This document shows positions 51,178-59,762 of a DNA stretch of 64,000 nt, in pieces (position 1 is the first letter of the stretch; each line of letters opens with the position of its first letter). The stretch lies in NCBI GenBank assembly GCA_963775695.1, contig CAVZJU010000004.1, positions 124,001-188,000 on the forward strand, in the 5' to 3' direction. This DNA comes from DATBLE01 sp963775695. Lineage in GTDB: Bacteria > Actinomycetota > Thermoleophilia > Gaiellales > Gaiellaceae. A program made the translations under genes and the position numbers. The notes under the pieces are model-generated. The model saw only the letters and a program-made list of their open reading frames with translations, was not told where the DNA came from and ran no database searches.

Positions 51178-52314
51178 CTAGTCGTTGAGCGGGATCAGGG
51201 ACGCCTCGGCCATGGCGAGCGCGGCCGGCTTCGCCATCTTCAGGCGCTTGGGCCGATGCATGCCCTCGCCGATCCACGTGTCGATCTCGAAGAACAGCTC
51301 GTCGATCAGGATGTCCGAGGACACCTTCTTCAGCACGCGTCCGTGGGCGTACACGAAGCCGACATCGCGGCCGCCGGCGATCCCGAAGTCGGCGTCGCCC
51401 GCCTCCCCCGGCCCGTTCACGGCGCAGCCGAGCACGGCGACCTCGAAGTGCTCCGAGTAGCCGGCCAGTCGCTGCTCGACCTTCTCGGCGAGCGTCTGGA
51501 CCCCGACGTTGTCGCGTCCGCAGGACGGGCACGCGATCATGATCGGCCCTCGCTCGCGCAGGCCGAGCGTCTTCAGGATCTCGAACGCGGTCTTGACCTC
51601 CTCGACCGGATCGGCGGTCAACGAGACGCGGACGGTGTCGCCGATCCCGTCGACGAGCAGCGCCCCCATCCCCACCGCGCTCTTGATCGAGCCCGCGAAC
51701 GGCGTTCCCGCCTCGGTCACGCCGAGGTGGAGCGGATAGGGCACCTTCTCGGAGAGCATCCGGTAGGCGCGGATCATCGTCGGCACGTGGCTCGACTTCA
51801 CCGAGATCTTGAAGTCCCGGTAGTCCAGCTTCTCCAGCAGCTCGACCTCCTCGACCGCCGCGGCGACCAGCGCCTCGGCCTGGTCGCGTTGCGCGACGTC
51901 CTCGAGGTGCTTGGGCAGTGAGCCCGAGTTGGCGCCGATCCGCATGGGGATCCCGGCCTTCTTGGCCGCGTTGACGACGAGCTCGACCTTGTCGGGCCCG
52001 CCGATGTTGCCCGGGTTGATCCGTACCGCCGCCACCCCGCCCTCGATCGCCTTGAGCGCCAGCGAGGCGTTGAAGTGGATGTCTGCGATCACCGGGATCG
52101 GCGACAAGCGGACGATCCTGGGCAGCGCCTCCGCGTCCTCGGTCTTCGGAACGGCGACGCGAACGACCTCGCAGCCGGCGGAGGCGAGCGCGGCGATCTG
52201 CGCCGTCGTCGCCTCGACATCGTGCGTCTTGGTCAAGGTCATCGACTGGACGACGACGGGGGCCCCACCGCCGATAGTCACGCCCCCGACCGTGATCTGC
52301 CGCTCGCTGGCCAC
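51178..52314 (-). CDS. ispG: 4-hydroxy-3-methylbut-2-en-1-yl diphosphate synthase IspG (GcpE)
   Basis: IspG reduces MEcPP to HMBPP in the methylerythritol-phosphate pathway. The 378-residue protein has the TIM-barrel part (VVVQSMTLTKTHDVEATTAQ, VRINPGNIGGPDKVELVVNA) and the iron-sulfur part with CPSCGRDNVG and AVLGCAVNGPGEA. GTG 52314 is used, with a -10-like TACAAT ending 6 nt upstream. dxr of the same pathway is two genes upstream. Confidence 0.95.
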   Translation of the reverse strand: MASERQITVGGVTIGGGAPVVVQSMTLTKTHDVEATTAQIAALASAGCEVVRVAVPKTEDAEALPRIVRLSPIPVIADIHFNASLALKAIEGGVAAVRINPGNIGGPDKVELVVNAAKKAGIPMRIGANSGSLPKHLEDVAQRDQAEALVAAAVEEVELLEKLDYRDFKISVKSSHVPTMIRAYRMLSEKVPYPLHLGVTEAGTPFAGSIKSAVGMGALLVDGIGDTVRVSLTADPVEEVKTAFEILKTLGLRERGPIMIACPSCGRDNVGVQTLAEKVEQRLAGYSEHFEVAVLGCAVNGPGEAGDADFGIAGGRDVGFVYAHGRVLKKVSSDILIDELFFEIDTWIGEGMHRPKRLKMAKPAALAMAEASLIPLND

Positions 52315-52320
52315 GGAACG

Positions 52321-52326
52321 ATTGTA
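52321..52326 (-). promoter_or_regulatory. -10-like box of an ispG promoter
   Basis: Minus-strand TACAAT ends 6 nt before the ispG GTG, fitting a leaderless transcript. No clear -35 is seen, so support is partial. Confidence 0.45.
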
Positions 52327-52351
52327 GTCGCCGCGTGCAGGCGCTTCGCCG

Positions 52352-52431
52352 CCGCGACCGACCTGGCGGGCGCGGTTCACAGCGGCCGCTACCCGCCGGG
52401 AAGTCGTCATGGCTCCGGCGAAGCCGGAGCC
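52352..52431 (+). repeat. Dispersed intergenic repeat, copy E, plus rseP hairpin
   Basis: The conserved block (52352-52375, contains CGACCGACCTGGCGGGCG) matches copies C and D. It is followed by a different hairpin, GGCTCCGGC-GAA-GCCGGAGCC (52411-52431), which lies just after the rseP stop and could terminate the upstream transcript. Confidence 0.7.
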
Positions 52432-52445
52432 GGACTTCGGGCGGC

Positions 52446-53648
52446 TCAGCCGCCGAGCCGGCCGACGTCGTTCGAGATCCCGATGACGAACAGGAAGAGG
52501 ACGAGGGCAATGCCGACGACGGAGACCCGTTCGTAGACCTCACGGGCGACGGCACGGCCGCGGATGCCTTCGACGATCGAGAAAGCGATGTGGCCGCCGT
52601 CGAGCGGCAGCAGCGGGAGCATGTTCATCAACGCCAGGGACAGGCTGATCAGCCCGAGCACCCAGAGGTACTCCTGGATTCCCTGGCCCGCGCTGCGGTC
52701 GAGCGTCTGGGTGATCCCGACCGGGCTCGAGATGTCTTTACGACCCTGGCCGTGCACGAGCCGCCCGAGCGACTTGCCGATCTCCTTCGTGACGACGCCA
52801 GTCAGCTTCAGCGACTGCCAGGCGGAGGCGGCGAGGCCCAGGTCTTCTCCGCGCAGACGGAATCCCATTCGGTAGTCGCCCCCCTGCTCGAGCACGCGCG
52901 GCCGAACCGGGCCGAGGGGCACGTACCTGGTGCCGCGCTGGACGATCACGGTCAGGGGTGCGCCCTTCGAGCTCGAGATCGCCTTGGCGATGTCGGACGG
53001 TCCGACGGTGGCGCCGTTGATGGTGACGATCTGGTCGCCGGGCCTCAACCCGACCTCGGCGGCCGGCGTCTTCGCCTGTACTTGGCCGACAGTGCTGGTC
53101 GCCTTGCCGCCCCCGACCATGAAGAGGACGGCGAACAGGACGACCGCGAGCAAGAAGTTCGTCGCCGGGCCGGCCAGGATGGCGACGATCCGGCGCCACG
53201 TGTCCTGCCGCCAGTAGGCCTGCGGCGAGAGGCCGTCCAGGATCTCCTGGATCCCGCGGGAGAAGCCCGCCGGCGGATGGTCGCCGCCGAGTCGCATGAG
53301 CTCCTCGAGCGCCGCGTCGGCCGCCGCGTCGTCGCTCGCGGCGAGCCCGCGCTTCAGGCGCTGGAGCGCGGCCGCGAGCTCGGGGCGCTCCTGTAGCGCC
53401 CTTCCGAAGTGCACGTCGGCGTCCGAGGGCGCCGGCCGGTGCATCCCGGGGATCTTGACGTAGCCGCCCAGGGGGACCACACCGATGCCGTACTCGATGC
53501 CGTTCCTGGTCGTCTTCGCCAGCGCGGGCGGAAAGCCGACGTAGAACCGCCGCGGGCGCATGCCGACCCAGATCGCAGCGAAGAAGTGGCCGGCCTCGTG
53601 GATGAGGATCAGGAACGCGAGCCCGACGATGGCGACGAAGACGTTCAT
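52446..53648 (-). CDS. rseP: Site-2 protease family zinc metalloprotease (RseP/RIP)
   Basis: RseP-type enzymes cut transmembrane helices of anti-sigma factors and other proteins. The 400-residue protein has the zinc site ILIHEAGHFFAAIWVG (HEAGH at about 20-24), one PDZ domain (about 210-280: EVGLRPGDQIVTINGATVGP) and the distal motif MLPLLPLDGGHIAFSIVEG. About four membrane helices are visible. Its ATG overlaps the dxr stop (ATGA). Confidence 0.93.
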   Translation of the reverse strand: MNVFVAIVGLAFLILIHEAGHFFAAIWVGMRPRRFYVGFPPALAKTTRNGIEYGIGVVPLGGYVKIPGMHRPAPSDADVHFGRALQERPELAAALQRLKRGLAASDDAAADAALEELMRLGGDHPPAGFSRGIQEILDGLSPQAYWRQDTWRRIVAILAGPATNFLLAVVLFAVLFMVGGGKATSTVGQVQAKTPAAEVGLRPGDQIVTINGATVGPSDIAKAISSSKGAPLTVIVQRGTRYVPLGPVRPRVLEQGGDYRMGFRLRGEDLGLAASAWQSLKLTGVVTKEIGKSLGRLVHGQGRKDISSPVGITQTLDRSAGQGIQEYLWVLGLISLSLALMNMLPLLPLDGGHIAFSIVEGIRGRAVAREVYERVSVVGIALVLFLFVIGISNDVGRLGG

Positions 53649-54769
53649 GCCATTTGCCCCGTTGCGCTCGGCAAATGGCCTCTTGTGGCCGCAGGGAGGT
53701 TCATCTCCGCGAGTACCTTCAGCCTCGCCTCGGCGTGCCGCCTGGCTTCCGCATCCTTCTCGATCAGAACGTCCAGGGTAGCCGCCGGAGTGCCGTCGAC
53801 GGCGCCGAGGGTCTCCTCCACCACCTCGGCGATGCCCAGGAACGGCAGCCGGCCCTCCAGGAAGGCGGCGACGGCGATCTCGTTCGCGGCGTTGTAGGCG
53901 CACGGGTAGGTGCCGCCGCCGACGCCCGCCTCTCGGGCGAGACCGAGCAGCGGGAACGTCTCGAGATCGGGGGCCCGGAACTCGAGTGTCAGGCCGGAGG
54001 CGAGATCGAGAGTCGGCACCGGCGTCGTCGAGCGCTCCGGGTAGGTGAGCGCGAACGAGATCGGCACGCGCATGTCCGGATAGCCCAGGTGCGCGAGGGC
54101 CGCGCCGTCCCGGAAGCGAACGAGCGCGTGCACGACGGACGTCGGATGGACGACGACCTCGATCCGTTCGTAGGGCACCCCGAACAGGAAGTGCGCCTCG
54201 ATCAACTCCAGGCCCTTGTTCGCGAGCGTGGCGGAGTCGATCGTGATCTTCGGCCCCATGCTCCACGTTGGATGGGCGAGCGCCTCCTCCGCCGTCACCT
54301 CGCCCAGCTCGTCACGGGTCCGGCCGCGGAACGGGCCGCCGGAGGCGGTGAGGACGAGAGAGTCGACCTGGTCGGTCGCGCGGCCCTCGAGACACTGGAA
54401 GGCGGCCGAGTGCTCGCTGTCGACGGGCAGGAGCCTGCCCCCTCCCCGTGCCTGCGCCGCGAGGGCGAGCCCGCCCGCGGCGACGAGGCTCTCCTTGTTT
54501 GCGAGCGCGAGGTCGACGCCGCGCTCGAGCGCCCAGAAGGTGACCGGGAGCCCCGCGAACCCGACGACCGCGTTGAGCACGACGTCCGGCTCGGCCCGCT
54601 CGAGCAGCTCGGTCGAGTCCCCTCCGACCTGGGTCAGCGGCGCGAGCCCGTCGATCGGGGTCGAGCCGGACGCAGCGGCGACCAGCTCGAGCCCAGGGTG
54701 TGCGTCGACGATCTCGACGGCCTGACGTCCGATCGACCCGGTCGCACCGATCAGCGCGACTCTCCTCAC
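53645..54769 (-). CDS. dxr: 1-deoxy-D-xylulose 5-phosphate reductoisomerase
   Basis: Dxr converts DXP to MEP with NADPH, the second MEP-pathway step. The 374-residue enzyme has RRVALIGATGSIGRQAVEIV, LANKESLVAAGG, DSEHSAAFQC (metal Asp), ASGGPFRGRTRDE and PTWSMGPKITIDSATLANKG. GTG 54769 is chosen because the family begins here. Its 3' coding end contains an inverted repeat, GCCATTTGCC and GGCAAATGGC (53649-53679), over the join with rseP. Confidence 0.96.
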   Translation of the reverse strand: MRRVALIGATGSIGRQAVEIVDAHPGLELVAAASGSTPIDGLAPLTQVGGDSTELLERAEPDVVLNAVVGFAGLPVTFWALERGVDLALANKESLVAAGGLALAAQARGGGRLLPVDSEHSAAFQCLEGRATDQVDSLVLTASGGPFRGRTRDELGEVTAEEALAHPTWSMGPKITIDSATLANKGLELIEAHFLFGVPYERIEVVVHPTSVVHALVRFRDGAALAHLGYPDMRVPISFALTYPERSTTPVPTLDLASGLTLEFRAPDLETFPLLGLAREAGVGGGTYPCAYNAANEIAVAAFLEGRLPFLGIAEVVEETLGAVDGTPAATLDVLIEKDAEARRHAEARLKVLAEMNLPAATRGHLPSATGQMA

Positions 54770-54935
54770 GCGAACAGTATGCCGCCGCCCATCCAGAGTC
54801 ACTCTTCCGGCATGTTCGCGTTTCCCCTGCGCGCGGATTTCGCGGATACGATCGCCTTGGGGAGGAGGCCGGGAGCACCTGTGCACCTGTCCGCCGGGTC
54901 CATGTCCGAACAGGGCTCTGCGGGACGCACGAGGG

Positions 54936-55739
54936 CTAGACCTTGTCGAAGGCGAGGATCAGGTAGAGCGCGGCGACGGCGGCGAAGAGCTGCGCGTCGA
55001 TCCGGTCGAGCACACCGCCGTGGCCGGCCAGCAGGCGGCCGCTGTCCTTCACGCCCATGTCCCGCTTGAGCAGCGACTCGAACAGGTCGCCTAGCGGCGC
55101 AGCAACTGCGAGCGCCACACCCAGCAGAAGGATCTCCCCGATCGAGAGGAACTCGTCACGGTCCTTGTACAGGCCGACGAACGTGACGAAGACGGTCGCC
55201 GCCGTGCCTCCGACGAACCCTTCCCACGTCTTGCCGGGCGAGATCTTCGGGGCCAGCTTGTGCCGTCCGACCACGCGCCCGACGAGGTACGCGAACGTAT
55301 CGCCGGCCCAGACCGCGATCAGAACCGTGAACGCCGCCAGGCGGCCGTGCTCCGCCAGCGCGCGCAGCGCGAGCAGGGCGACCAGGCCGAGCCCGATCCA
55401 CGTCACTCCGAGTACGGTCCCGCCCACCGCGACCGTCGCCGACTGCCTCGTGTCGGCAAGCCCCTTGAGCAAGAACGCGAGCGCGACCGTCGCGAACAGG
55501 CTTCCGGCCACCCACACGAACCCGCCTGCCTGCGCCGACACCAGCGTCAGGGCGAGCCCGAGGTAGCCGGCGATCACGATCGGACGAAGCGCGCGGGTCA
55601 TCGCGTAGAACTCGTGCAGCGCCAGCAGCCCGACCGCGCCGGCGAGCACGCACAGCCACCACCCGCCGAGCCAGACCACCCCGAGCACCAGCGGGAGCCC
55701 GACCAGCACGACCAGCACGCGGGAGGCGAGATCGCTCAA
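54936..55739 (-). CDS. cdsA: Phosphatidate cytidylyltransferase CdsA
   Basis: CdsA makes CDP-diacylglycerol, the precursor used by PgsA-type enzymes. The 267-residue protein has about seven or eight membrane helices and the signature from SPGKTWEGFVGG through GDLFESLLKRDMGVKDSGRL to GHGGVLDRID. TTG 55739 has GGAG at good spacing. It lies 166 bp upstream of dxr and 96 bp after uppS on the same strand. Confidence 0.94.
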   Translation of the reverse strand: MSDLASRVLVVLVGLPLVLGVVWLGGWWLCVLAGAVGLLALHEFYAMTRALRPIVIAGYLGLALTLVSAQAGGFVWVAGSLFATVALAFLLKGLADTRQSATVAVGGTVLGVTWIGLGLVALLALRALAEHGRLAAFTVLIAVWAGDTFAYLVGRVVGRHKLAPKISPGKTWEGFVGGTAATVFVTFVGLYKDRDEFLSIGEILLLGVALAVAAPLGDLFESLLKRDMGVKDSGRLLAGHGGVLDRIDAQLFAAVAALYLILAFDKV

Positions 55740-55810
55740 ACCGTCTCCATCGCGACGATCGGGAAACGGTTGGACGAGGGCCGCAGGCGCATGGGAGAAG
55801 AGTCTCTCTC

Positions 55811-55838
55811 TAGCCGGCTTGCGTGAGCAAGCCGGCTA
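55811..55838 (-). terminator. Hairpin at the end of uppS
   Basis: TAGCCGGCTTGC and GCAAGCCGGCTA form a perfect 12-bp stem with a GTGA loop. The stem includes the uppS stop codon. It may reduce transcription into cdsA. Confidence 0.7.
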
Positions 55839-56582
55839 CCTACCGCCGAACCGGCGACGGCGGCGCGCGTACGCTCCGAGCGCCTCGCGCAGCTGGCGAG
55901 GGCCGAAGTCGGGCCAGAGCGTGTCGACGAAGACGAGCTCCGAGTAGGCGAGCTGCCACAGCAGGAAGTTCGAGATCCGCAGTTCGCCCGAGGTGCGAAT
56001 CAGCAGGTCCGGGTCGGGCATCGACGGCGCGTACAGCTGCGCCGCGAATGTGTTCTCGTCGACGTCCTCCGGGGCGACGCCGGACGCCACGAGCCTGCGC
56101 GCAGCCTCGACGAGCTCGGCCCGGCCGCCGTAGTCGAACGCGATCCAGAGGCTGAGCCGGTCGTTGCGCTTCGTCTCCCGCTCGAGTCTGGCTATGCGTT
56201 CCTGGAGATCCTCCGGCGCGCGGTCGCGGCGGCCGATGAACCGAACGCGCACACCCTGCGCGACGAGGTCGGGCAGCTCGCGCTCGATCGTCTCGGCGAA
56301 CGTCTCCATCAGCGCGCCGATCTCCTCCTCTGAGCGGGTCCAGTTCTCGGTCGAGAACGCGTAGACGGCGAGCGACTCGACCCCCAGGTCGATCGCCGTT
56401 TCGACGATCGGCCGGAGCGCGCGCGAGCCAGCGCGGTGGCCCTCCGCCACGCTGACCCCGCGCCTGCTCGCCCAGCGGCCGTTGCCGTCCATGATGATCG
56501 CGACCGCGCGGGCAGCGTCGGGGTGGTCAGGATCTGATGGTCCCGATCCCCGCAGAGCCTTGATTCTGGTGAGCAGGCTCAT
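55836..56582 (-). CDS. uppS: Undecaprenyl diphosphate synthase (isoprenyl transferase)
   Basis: The enzyme condenses isopentenyl units in cis onto farnesyl diphosphate to give the lipid carrier for cell-wall synthesis. The 248-residue protein has AIIMDGNGRWASRRG (catalytic Asp), AFSTENWTRS, FIGRRD, AFDYGGRAE and DLLIRTSGELRISNFLLWQL. It sits with frr and cdsA as in most bacteria. Confidence 0.96.
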   Translation of the reverse strand: MSLLTRIKALRGSGPSDPDHPDAARAVAIIMDGNGRWASRRGVSVAEGHRAGSRALRPIVETAIDLGVESLAVYAFSTENWTRSEEEIGALMETFAETIERELPDLVAQGVRVRFIGRRDRAPEDLQERIARLERETKRNDRLSLWIAFDYGGRAELVEAARRLVASGVAPEDVDENTFAAQLYAPSMPDPDLLIRTSGELRISNFLLWQLAYSELVFVDTLWPDFGPRQLREALGAYARRRRRFGGR

Positions 56583-56600
56583 CGTCGTTGGAACCCATTC

Positions 56601-56629
56601 CCGCGGAAAGTGCGCAGCACTTTCCGCGG
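56601..56629 (-). terminator. Perfect hairpin between frr and uppS
   Basis: CCGCGGAAAGTGC and GCACTTTCCGCGG form a perfect 13-bp stem around GCA, directly after the frr stop. It could attenuate transcription or protect the 3' end of the upstream message. Confidence 0.7.
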
Positions 56630-56630
56630 C

Positions 56631-57188
56631 TCAAACTTCAAGGATCTCGGTTTCCTTGCGCTTCAGCAGCTCGTCGATCTTGTGCACGTGGTCGTCGGTC
56701 AGCTTCTGGACGCGCTCCTCGGCCCGTCGCTCGTCGTCATCGCCGACATCGCCGTTGCGGACGAGCTCCTCCAGATGCTTCATCACGTCACGCCGCACGT
56801 TCCGGACGGCCACCCGTCCGTCCTCCGCCCGCTGACGCACGACCTTGACGAGGTCCTTACGCCGCTCCTCGGTCAGTTGCGGGATGGGCAGGCGGATGAG
56901 CTTGCCGTCGTTCGACGGCGTGAGGCCGAGGTCGGACTCCATGATCGCCTTCTCGATCGATTTCAGCGAGCTCGGGTCGAACGGCTGGACGGTCAGCATC
57001 CGCGGCTCCGGCACGTTGATGGTCGCGAGCTGGTTCAGCGGCGTCGGGGTCCCGTAGTAGTCGACCTGGACGTGGTCGAGCAGGGCGGCCGAGGCCCGGC
57101 CGGTGCGGATGCTGTTGAACTCGTGCTGTGTCGTCTCGACGGACTTGTCCATGCGGCGGACGGCGTCCTGGATCAGGTCGTCCATCAT
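56631..57188 (-). CDS. frr: Ribosome recycling factor
   Basis: RRF, with EF-G, splits post-termination ribosomes. The 185-residue protein has the expected two-domain pattern: SVETTQHEFNSIRTGRASAA, LLDHVQVDYYGTPTPLNQLA and the C-terminal EERRKDLVKVVRQRAEDGRV. ATG 57188 overlaps the pyrH stop by 4 bp. Confidence 0.97.
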   Translation of the reverse strand: MMDDLIQDAVRRMDKSVETTQHEFNSIRTGRASAALLDHVQVDYYGTPTPLNQLATINVPEPRMLTVQPFDPSSLKSIEKAIMESDLGLTPSNDGKLIRLPIPQLTEERRKDLVKVVRQRAEDGRVAVRNVRRDVMKHLEELVRNGDVGDDDERRAEERVQKLTDDHVHKIDELLKRKETEILEV

Positions 57189-57991
57189 CGGGCGGCTCCC
57201 CCTTGGTTTTCTGGCCGGGAGTCGCCGGCCATGGGGCTTGAGATGAGCGTCCCCACGCGCTCCCCGCTCGCGATCCGGGCGATGTTGCCCTCGGCGAGCT
57301 CGAAGACGTGGATCGGCAGGTTGTTGTCCATGCAGAGCGAGAGCGCGGTCGTGTCCATCACCTTCAGGCCGCGCTCGATCGCCTGGAGGTGGGTGAGCTC
57401 CGGCAGGAACTCCGCGTCCGGATCCTCGCGGGGATCGCCGTCGTAGACGCCTCGGACCTCGTTCTTCGCCATCAGAATCGCCTCTGCGCCGATCTCGAGC
57501 GACCGCAGCGCGGCGGCCGTGTCGGTGGTGAAGAACGGGTTGCCGGTCCCCGCCGCGAAGATGACGATCCGGCCCTTCTCCAGGTGGCGGATCGCCCGGC
57601 GGCGGATGTACGGCTCGGCGACCTCGGCCACGGTGATCGCGGACAGGACGCGGGTCTGCGCGCCTCGGCGCTCGAGCGCGTCCTGCACGGTCAGCGAGTT
57701 GAGCACCGTCGCGAGCATCCCCGCGTAGTCGGCGGTCGCCCGGTCCATGCCGGCCGCCGCCGCCTCCATCCCGCGGACGATGTTGCCCGCGCCGATCACC
57801 AGCGCGATCTCGAGCCCCTGCTGCTGGACCTCGACGATCTCCTGCGCGAGCGCCTCGAGGCGGTGCTGGTCGACCCCGTAGGCGCGGTCGCCGGCCAGGG
57901 CCTCGCCCGAGAGCTTGAGGAGGATGCGGCGGAACGGGCCGGCGCCGGCGTAGGGGGCAGTGGTCGCGCTCGTCTCCGCGCCCAGGCTCAT
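57185..57991 (-). CDS. pyrH: UMP kinase
   Basis: PyrH phosphorylates UMP to UDP. The 268-residue amino-acid-kinase-fold protein has RRILLKLSGEALAGDRAYGV, ALVIGAGNIVRG, AAGTGNPFFTTDTAAALRS and MAKNEVRGVYDGDPR. It is about 25 residues longer than usual because of an N-terminal tail. ATG 57991 overlaps the tsf stop (ATGA). Confidence 0.96.
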   Translation of the reverse strand: MSLGAETSATTAPYAGAGPFRRILLKLSGEALAGDRAYGVDQHRLEALAQEIVEVQQQGLEIALVIGAGNIVRGMEAAAAGMDRATADYAGMLATVLNSLTVQDALERRGAQTRVLSAITVAEVAEPYIRRRAIRHLEKGRIVIFAAGTGNPFFTTDTAAALRSLEIGAEAILMAKNEVRGVYDGDPREDPDAEFLPELTHLQAIERGLKVMDTTALSLCMDNNLPIHVFELAEGNIARIASGERVGTLISSPMAGDSRPENQGGAAR

Positions 57992-58791
57992 GCCAGCTGG
58001 AAGCGCTCGAACTCGAGAACCTCCGCCCCGGCCTCCTGCAGGGCCTGGCCGACCGTCTTGGACCCGTCGTGGATCCACTCCTGGTCGGTCAGGACCGTCT
58101 GCGCGAAGAAGCGCTTGTTCAGCATCCCGTCGACGATCTTCTCACGCGCCTGCTCCGGTTTCGACTGAACCTCGTCCGAGTTCGCGTAGATCTCGCGCTC
58201 GCTCGTGACCGTTTCCGGAGGCACGTCGTCACGCCCGATCCACTGGGTCGACGGCGAAGCGGCGATGTGCATCGCCACCTTCCGGCCGAGCTCGGCGTCG
58301 CCGCCGCTCAGCTGGACGAGCACGCCGATCTTGTTCGCCGGCGGATGCGCGTACGCCGCGATCACACCGCGGTCCACCCGTTCGAAGCGGGCCGTGCCGA
58401 CGACGGCGATGTTCTCCCCGAGCTTGCCGGACAGCTGGACGCGCGCTGCCTCCAGCTCGGCCTCTGCAGCGGCGCCCCGCGCGTCGACCGCTTCGAGGAC
58501 GTCATTCGCATAGGCGAGGAACTCATCGTTGTTGGACACCGGCTCCGTCTCACACCCGACGGCGACCATCGTGCCTCGGCTGCCGTCGTCCGCCAGCCGA
58601 TACCCGACCTTGCCCTCGGTCGTCTCGCGACCCGCGCGCTTGGCCGCGCTCGCCATCCCCTTCTCGCGCAGGAGTGTGACCGCCGCGTCCAGATCGCCGT
58701 GGGTGTCCTCGAGGGCGCGCTTGCAGTCCATCATTCCCGCGCCGGTCTTGTCGCGGAGCTCCTTGACGAGGCTCGCCGAGATCGCAGCCAT
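57988..58791 (-). CDS. tsf: Elongation factor Ts
   Basis: EF-Ts exchanges GDP for GTP on EF-Tu. The 267-residue protein shows the N-terminal UBA-like module (SLVKELRDKTGAGMMDCKRA), VGCETEPVSNNDEFLAYAND and the C-terminal module. Its ATG follows the rpsB TGA without a gap. Confidence 0.97.
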   Translation of the reverse strand: MAAISASLVKELRDKTGAGMMDCKRALEDTHGDLDAAVTLLREKGMASAAKRAGRETTEGKVGYRLADDGSRGTMVAVGCETEPVSNNDEFLAYANDVLEAVDARGAAAEAELEAARVQLSGKLGENIAVVGTARFERVDRGVIAAYAHPPANKIGVLVQLSGGDAELGRKVAMHIAASPSTQWIGRDDVPPETVTSEREIYANSDEVQSKPEQAREKIVDGMLNKRFFAQTVLTDQEWIHDGSKTVGQALQEAGAEVLEFERFQLA

Positions 58792-59640
58792 TCATTGCTC
58801 CATGGGAGTCTGCTCAGTCGCAGATTCCCGTGCGTCGACCGGCTCGGCGGGCTCTTCCGCCGACGTTTCCGGCTCGGGTGCGTCCGGGGCGGCGGGCTCC
58901 CCTGCCGGAGCTTCTGGCTCGCGTGCCTCAGGGGCGGCGGCCATCTCTGCCGGGCTGACCTTCTGCTTGCCTTCCGCGATCGCGTTCGCGATCACGCGGG
59001 TGATCAGGCTGCACGAGCGGATCGCGTCGTCGTTGCCCGGGATCACGTACTCGGCTTCGTCCGGGTCGCAGTTCGTGTCGACCAGCGCGATGATCGGCAT
59101 CCCGAGCCGGCGGCCTTCCCGCACCGCGAGCGCCTCCTTGCGCAGGTCGAGGACGAACATCGCCTCCGGCTGGCGCTTCATGTCGGCCACGCCGCCGAGG
59201 TTCGCCTCGAGCTTCTCGAGTTCGGCGAGCATCGCGATCCTCTCCTTGGGCGGGAGCAGCTCGAGCTGGCCGTCGTCACGCAGGCGGCGGAGGTCGTGGA
59301 GGCGGTCGATCCGATCGGAGATCGTGCGCCAGTTGGTGAGCAGGCCGCCGAGCCAGCGATGGTTGACGTACGGCATGCCGACGCGCTTCGCCTGCTCCTC
59401 CACGGCGTCCTGCGCCTGCTTCTTCGTACCGACGAAGAGGACTGAGCCGCCTCGGGCCGCGACGCCCTTGACGAACTCGTAGGCCTCCTCGACCAGCTGA
59501 GCAGTCTGCTGGAGATCGATGATGTAGATCCCGCCGCGCTCGGTGAAGATGAACCGGCGCATCTTCGGGTTCCAGCGGCGGGTCTGGTGGCCGAAGTGCA
59601 CTCCGGCCTCCAGAAGCTCTCGCATGGAGACGACAGCCAC
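58792..59640 (-). CDS. rpsB: 30S ribosomal protein S2
   Basis: S2 binds the back of the 30S head. The 282-residue protein has RELLEAGVHFGHQTRRWNPK, FVGTKKQAQDAVEEQAKRVG and DTNCDPDEAEYVIPGNDDAI. A 45-residue Pro/Glu/Ala-rich tail follows the conserved core, as in several actinobacteria. GTG 59640 follows an AAAGGGGAAG Shine-Dalgarno. Confidence 0.97.
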   Translation of the reverse strand: MAVVSMRELLEAGVHFGHQTRRWNPKMRRFIFTERGGIYIIDLQQTAQLVEEAYEFVKGVAARGGSVLFVGTKKQAQDAVEEQAKRVGMPYVNHRWLGGLLTNWRTISDRIDRLHDLRRLRDDGQLELLPPKERIAMLAELEKLEANLGGVADMKRQPEAMFVLDLRKEALAVREGRRLGMPIIALVDTNCDPDEAEYVIPGNDDAIRSCSLITRVIANAIAEGKQKVSPAEMAAAPEAREPEAPAGEPAAPDAPEPETSAEEPAEPVDARESATEQTPMEQ

Positions 59641-59694
59641 GTGTGCTTCCCCTTTCGGTTTCGATGTGTGTAGCTCCGGTGGGCCCGGACGGAA

Positions 59695-59711
59695 CCGGCG
59701 TCAGACGCCGG
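59695..59711 (-). promoter_or_regulatory. Small palindrome in the rpsB leader
   Basis: CCGGCGTC-A-GACGCCGG is a perfect 8-bp stem in the 122-bp region between rluD-type gene end and rpsB start. It might be a terminator of the upstream gene or part of S2 autoregulation; the sequence does not decide. Confidence 0.35.
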
Positions 59712-59762
59712 CACCGCCGCCCAGGTGTGCCGCCGGGTCGGTGGAACGGAACGGCTTACATG

